Source: Verrucomicrobia bacterium GWC2_42_7 (lineage in GTDB: Bacteria; Verrucomicrobiota; Verrucomicrobiia; Opitutales; GWC2-42-7-A). From it: 8,948 nt of DNA. Below the pieces are notes generated by a model. That model was not told the origin of the DNA and searched no databases. It worked only from the letters and a program-made list of their open reading frames with translations. The stretch spans positions 1 through 8,948 of the forward strand of contig MIDO01000002.1 of the NCBI GenBank assembly GCA_001831055.1, read 5' to 3'. Shown here piece by piece: positions 6,299 to 8,948 of the stretch; within the stretch, counting starts at the first letter, position 1, and every line of letters begins with the position of its first letter. The position numbers and the translations under genes are program-made.

Positions 6299-6877
6299 AT
6301 GTCTATATCAACTAAAACAGGTGATTCGGGAATGACATCCTTACTTTGCGGAATTAGGGTCAAAAAAACGCATCCTATTATCAGAGCATGCGCCTCCATA
6401 GATGAATTGACTGCAGCCATTGGGCTCGCCCGTGCTCACCTCTCCCAATCAAGGAATCACCACCCCCAAACGGATAGCATACAAAATATACAAAATATAC
6501 AAAATACCCTTTTAGAAATTCAAAAACAGCTGTATGCACTCTGTAGCGACCTCTCTTCGCTTAGCCTACTTTCTCAGACGGAAACTGCACCTAATGTTTC
6601 AAAGAATCTACCCCCCTCTTTTTTAAAAGAAACGCACCTAGCCTTTTTAGAAACGATGATTACAGAACTGGAGAGAGGTACAAAAATCAACGCCTTTGTT
6701 TATCCTGGGAATAACCCTATCGAAGCATCGCTTCATCATGCGAGAACGATTTGCCGTCGTTCAGAAATCGATATTGTGGCTGTCTCCGAAAAAATTGCCC
6801 CCCTCCCTCCGCTTATCCTTCAATACATCAATCGGCTCTCCGATGTACTTTTCCTCCTGGCCGCAGGTATAGCATAG
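6299..6877 (+). CDS. Cobalamin adenosyltransferase, PduO type (EC 2.5.1.17)
   Basis: PduO-type enzymes are cytoplasmic trimers that transfer the adenosyl group of ATP to cob(I)alamin, making coenzyme B12 for radical enzymes such as methylmalonyl-CoA mutase. The 192 residues match the family in length and order: ISTKTGDSGMTSLLCGIRVKK (3-23), the ATP site and corrinoid loop ASIDELTAAIGLARA (32-46), FVYPGNNPIEASLHHART (133-150), CRRSEI (152-157) and YINRLSDVLFLLAA (176-189). Asp35 and Arg153 match the conserved salt-bridge pair, and Phe133 the residue that displaces the lower ligand. The usual CRRAER motif ends in Ile157 instead of Arg, and GDDGTT is GDSGMT, so activity may be altered. Residues 61-69 are IQN three times, from a 9-bp tandem repeat. 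The ATG at 6299 precedes the N-terminal ATP-binding motif; no Shine-Dalgarno is present. It lies after the carboxyltransferase gene, separated by a repeat-filled spacer. Confidence 0.9.
   Translation: MSISTKTGDSGMTSLLCGIRVKKTHPIIRACASIDELTAAIGLARAHLSQSRNHHPQTDSIQNIQNIQNTLLEIQKQLYALCSDLSSLSLLSQTETAPNVSKNLPPSFLKETHLAFLETMITELERGTKINAFVYPGNNPIEASLHHARTICRRSEIDIVAVSEKIAPLPPLILQYINRLSDVLFLLAAGIA
6479..6505 (+). repeat. 9-bp tandem repeat (ATACAAAAT x3) inside the adenosyltransferase gene
   Basis: Three identical in-frame copies encode IQNIQNIQN in the surface linker between the corrinoid loop and the next helix. Copy-number change would keep the frame, so it should be a tolerated length variation rather than an on/off switch. 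Confidence 0.85.
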
Positions 6878-6899
6878 GCAAGTTAAGAATAGAGAAGAG

Positions 6900-6941
6900 G
6901 CAAAAAACCTTTCTTTTTGCGCGAAAAGAAAGGTTTTTTGC
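6900..6941. terminator. Bidirectional terminator between the adenosyltransferase and OTU genes
   Basis: GCAAAAAACCTTTCTTTT (6900-6917) is exactly complementary to 6924-6941 around the loop TGCGCG, an 18-bp perfect stem. The right arm ends GGTTTTTTGC and the left arm gives the same on the other strand, so each direction has a U-run at the foot of the stem. It sits between convergent stops at 6877 and 7021. Confidence 0.75.
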
Positions 6942-7020
6942 TGTTTCAAGAAGGGGAAAGAGACATTTAGCTCATTCGCTTCTGTAAACAGGTTACAGAT
7001 TATTTTAACTAACTATCTCT

Positions 7021-8948
7021 TTATTTGAATATCTTTGCCGTAAAATCAGGTCCTAATAAGTCTAGATTCTGGTTAAAAAGTACATCATTTACCTGCTGAT
7101 CAAAGACAAAAAATGGGTCTTTATCATTATTAGTGTCGCATTCAGATTTTGCTCTCTTAACAATCACCTGGTAAACGATTACAGCTCTTTCAGTAATGGG
7201 ATATTCTGGATGATTATCAAGGACAGATAAAAACCACCCACTCGAATAACATTTTCCATTATCAATCAACCTAAAGCGAGCGATGTCACCTGAAAGAAGG
7301 TCATTGTCATGGAAGTTTTGATTTTCAGATCCCCCCAATGCATTGATACCAATGGGTGAAGCACTGGCAGCAATGATCCCATTCGAATCGAAAACACCAC
7401 TGCTAACATTATGGCTGTTTTCAGTGGGAGGAATCATGCCTCTAATGGCCCAGCAATGATTATCATAACATAGGTGCGCTTCAGGAGAATAGGGCTTTTG
7501 TTCGGGCCAAAAGGAAACGGATATATAAACTGGCACATTTTCTAACCCAATACCTCTACCTTTTAATGTAGCCGTTAGTGTTGCAGGTAAGTTTGCATCG
7601 TCTGGATCTATTTGAGCAAAAAACGCACAAGATACAGAAGCGGAGTCATCACCACCCTTGCCATAATAAAAAGGAAGAGGCAGCGGCAACAATTTCTTCA
7701 CAGACCGATAGTCATTTGCTTTGAATTTCGTAGGATCCTTTTGCAATTTTATAAAACCTCTATCATGCTCAAACCCGGACAAACAATTAAATACAGCGTT
7801 GTCTCTCCATATACCAGGTTGTTCGGCCGAAACAATTTTCTTTTGTGTTTTTGGGCTAGCGGAGCTGGGAGTTGTGGCTCCTGGTGACGGACTCCGACTC
7901 GTTGTTTGTCCCTTAGAAAAAACTGCATCAATCCAACTATACGGCTCAGGCAGAATAGCTTGGTAATGACTTCCTATTGCAAATATTTTTAAGCAATCCT
8001 TCTTTCTTAAAAGTTCATCCAACTTTCGTCCCCTCTCATCAGGAGACAACGCTACATAGGGTTTACCCGCAGACAAATCATAGCAATCCGCACAATAAAC
8101 ACCCCCTTGCTTAGCTATAACAACAAGCGGATCTCTTACGAGATAAGAGGCAAGTCTGAAGTCCAGATCTGTAGCTTCATATCTCCAACTCTCTTTACTT
8201 TTACCAATCGTTGTATAGTCCTTGCCATCATGAATAACGTTCGCAAAGTGTCCAATGGCTACTTTTTCGCAGAGATTGAACCCTTGTACGTGTCTTGAGC
8301 CGATTGTATGGTCTTTTTCGGCATCTGGCCGATTAGAATACCCCGTAAAACGCCCTAACTCGTCATCAGGCAATTCTTTACAAATCTTTTCAGCTCCTAA
8401 TTGCAATGACATTCTAACACACTCCATTGCCTTTTGAACAAGCATCTTTATCTCTGCTTCAAGCGAAGAATTCGGCTTAGACAAGGCATCTTTAATTTTC
8501 ATCAAAACCTCTTTAATCCTCTGATCTGCAAGCAGTTGAGGATCGCTCACAAACACATTCTCAAATAACCCATCTAAATTCACCTGAGGATCGCGAATAA
8601 CGTCCAACATGCTTACGGCACTAGCTGGAGAAGAAAAATCACAAAATCCATTTTTAATAAGGTATTCAACCCCAAGCACGCAGAAACCACAATCGCCGCT
8701 ACCTCCACAGTCGGCTATTGAAAGTCCTCTCTGCTTTAAATAATCATCCAATTTTTCTCTGCTGTTAAACACAGACTCAGGAGCACTACTCGTTGAAGCA
8801 GCAGCTTCCGTTTTTGCTTTGGCAGCGGCTTCAGCAGCTTTTTGCTGCTCCCTCTTGATCCTTTCGCCTTCTTCCTGCTTCTTCTTTGCAGCTTCTTCTT
8901 CCTGCTTCTTCTTTGCAGCTTCTTCTTCCTGCTTCTTCTTTGCAGCTT
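7021..8948 (-). CDS. Large OTU-like cysteine protease (putative deubiquitinase effector), N-terminus beyond the window
   Basis: The frame is open to the window edge; the GTG at 8772 is internal, since codons upstream continue without a stop. Order from the N-terminus: EEEAAKKKQ repeats (8875-8948), an Ala/Glu/Lys-rich then Ser/Pro linker, and an OTU-like domain. Counted from that GTG, the domain spans about 5-280. It has KQRGLSIADCGGSGDCGF with nucleophile candidate Cys28 (8689-8691), SWRYEATDLDFRLASYLVRD as in OTU helices, and IGSHYQAILP with candidate His269. Cys-to-His distance is long, so an insertion is likely, and the usual DGNC reads SGDC. A Ser/Pro linker (about 287-308) leads to an unrecognised C-terminal domain (about 315-583) ending at the stop. 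OTU enzymes cleave ubiquitin chains; in bacteria without ubiquitin they are injected effectors. No membrane segment is visible. The protein could be a type III substrate, but this rests on inference. Confidence 0.75.
   Translation of the reverse strand, partial: AAKKKQEEEAAKKKQEEEAAKKKQEEGERIKREQQKAAEAAAKAKTEAAASTSSAPESVFNSREKLDDYLKQRGLSIADCGGSGDCGFCVLGVEYLIKNGFCDFSSPASAVSMLDVIRDPQVNLDGLFENVFVSDPQLLADQRIKEVLMKIKDALSKPNSSLEAEIKMLVQKAMECVRMSLQLGAEKICKELPDDELGRFTGYSNRPDAEKDHTIGSRHVQGFNLCEKVAIGHFANVIHDGKDYTTIGKSKESWRYEATDLDFRLASYLVRDPLVVIAKQGGVYCADCYDLSAGKPYVALSPDERGRKLDELLRKKDCLKIFAIGSHYQAILPEPYSWIDAVFSKGQTTSRSPSPGATTPSSASPKTQKKIVSAEQPGIWRDNAVFNCLSGFEHDRGFIKLQKDPTKFKANDYRSVKKLLPLPLPFYYGKGGDDSASVSCAFFAQIDPDDANLPATLTATLKGRGIGLENVPVYISVSFWPEQKPYSPEAHLCYDNHCWAIRGMIPPTENSHNVSSGVFDSNGIIAASASPIGINALGGSENQNFHDNDLLSGDIARFRLIDNGKCYSSGWFLSVLDNHPEYPITERAVIVYQVIVKRAKSECDTNNDKDPFFVFDQQVNDVLFNQNLDLLGPDFTAKIFK
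8875..8948 (-). repeat. 27-bp tandem repeat encoding EEEAAKKKQ
   Basis: Two complete identical units (8875-8901, 8902-8928) and 20 bases of a third run into the window edge; 8848-8874 looks like a decayed unit (EEGERIKRE). Each unit codes nine residues, so copy-number changes keep the frame. Glu and Lys lie three to four residues apart, as in stable single alpha-helices. The total number of units is unknown. Confidence 0.9.

Noticed and set aside
7612..8437. Plus-strand frames opposite the OTU gene
   Set aside because: The minus-strand frame is much longer and carries the catalytic motifs; the plus-strand ones are shadows.
8770..8772. GTG as start of the OTU gene
   Set aside because: The frame continues in register through the linker and EEEAAKKKQ repeats to the edge without a stop, so this GTG is internal.
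8875..8948. CRISPR array at the window edge
   Set aside because: The units are directly adjacent with no spacers, and they encode an in-frame peptide repeat.

Overview
The window looks like part of the chromosome of a host-associated bacterium, most likely from the PVC group and plausibly an environmental (amoeba-type) member of the Chlamydiota. The clues are a CesT-type type III secretion chaperone, a large OTU-like cysteine protease of the kind used as a eukaryote-directed effector, a queuosine-precursor transporter of the YhhQ family, moderate-to-low GC, and long intergenic spacers full of hairpins. None of this proves the taxonomy. An intracellular Verrucomicrobiota-like lineage would also fit.

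Layout. 2-1942 (+) is the 3' three quarters of mutS. A clear sigma70-type promoter at 1996-2024 precedes a GNAT acetyltransferase (2087-2641, +). After a strong hairpin comes a small type III secretion chaperone gene (2846-3259, +), which converges on yhhQ (3355-4080, -). A 383-bp divergent spacer (4081-4463) carries at least three strong hairpins. It is followed by a biotin-dependent carboxyltransferase subunit (4464-5939, +) that ends just before the place where a biotinyl domain would normally follow. A second repeat-rich spacer (5940-6298) leads to a PduO-type cobalamin adenosyltransferase (6299-6877, +). A perfect 18-bp hairpin (6900-6941) separates it from a convergent OTU-domain protein on the minus strand. 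That gene's reading frame stays open to the right edge of the window through a 27-bp tandem repeat encoding EEEAAKKKQ.

How the genes fit together. There is no single operon: almost every gene has its own spacer and hairpin. Two themes stand out. The first is host interaction (secretion chaperone, OTU protein, nucleobase-precursor scavenging by YhhQ). The second is metabolism: a carboxyltransferase without biotin domain next to an adenosylcobalamin-forming enzyme recalls the transcarboxylase 5S subunit and methylmalonyl-CoA mutase of propionate metabolism, but the remaining parts are not in the window.

The least expected signals lie between the genes. One is a family of CGCG-loop hairpins with TTTCTTTT / AAAAGAAA arms. 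Another is an interspersed two-hairpin repeat present in both orientations, sharing a CCTTCCGAAAAGGAAATCGTT-like core. In addition, none of the five visible starts has a recognisable Shine-Dalgarno sequence at normal spacing. No tRNA, rRNA, CRISPR array or insertion sequence was seen.
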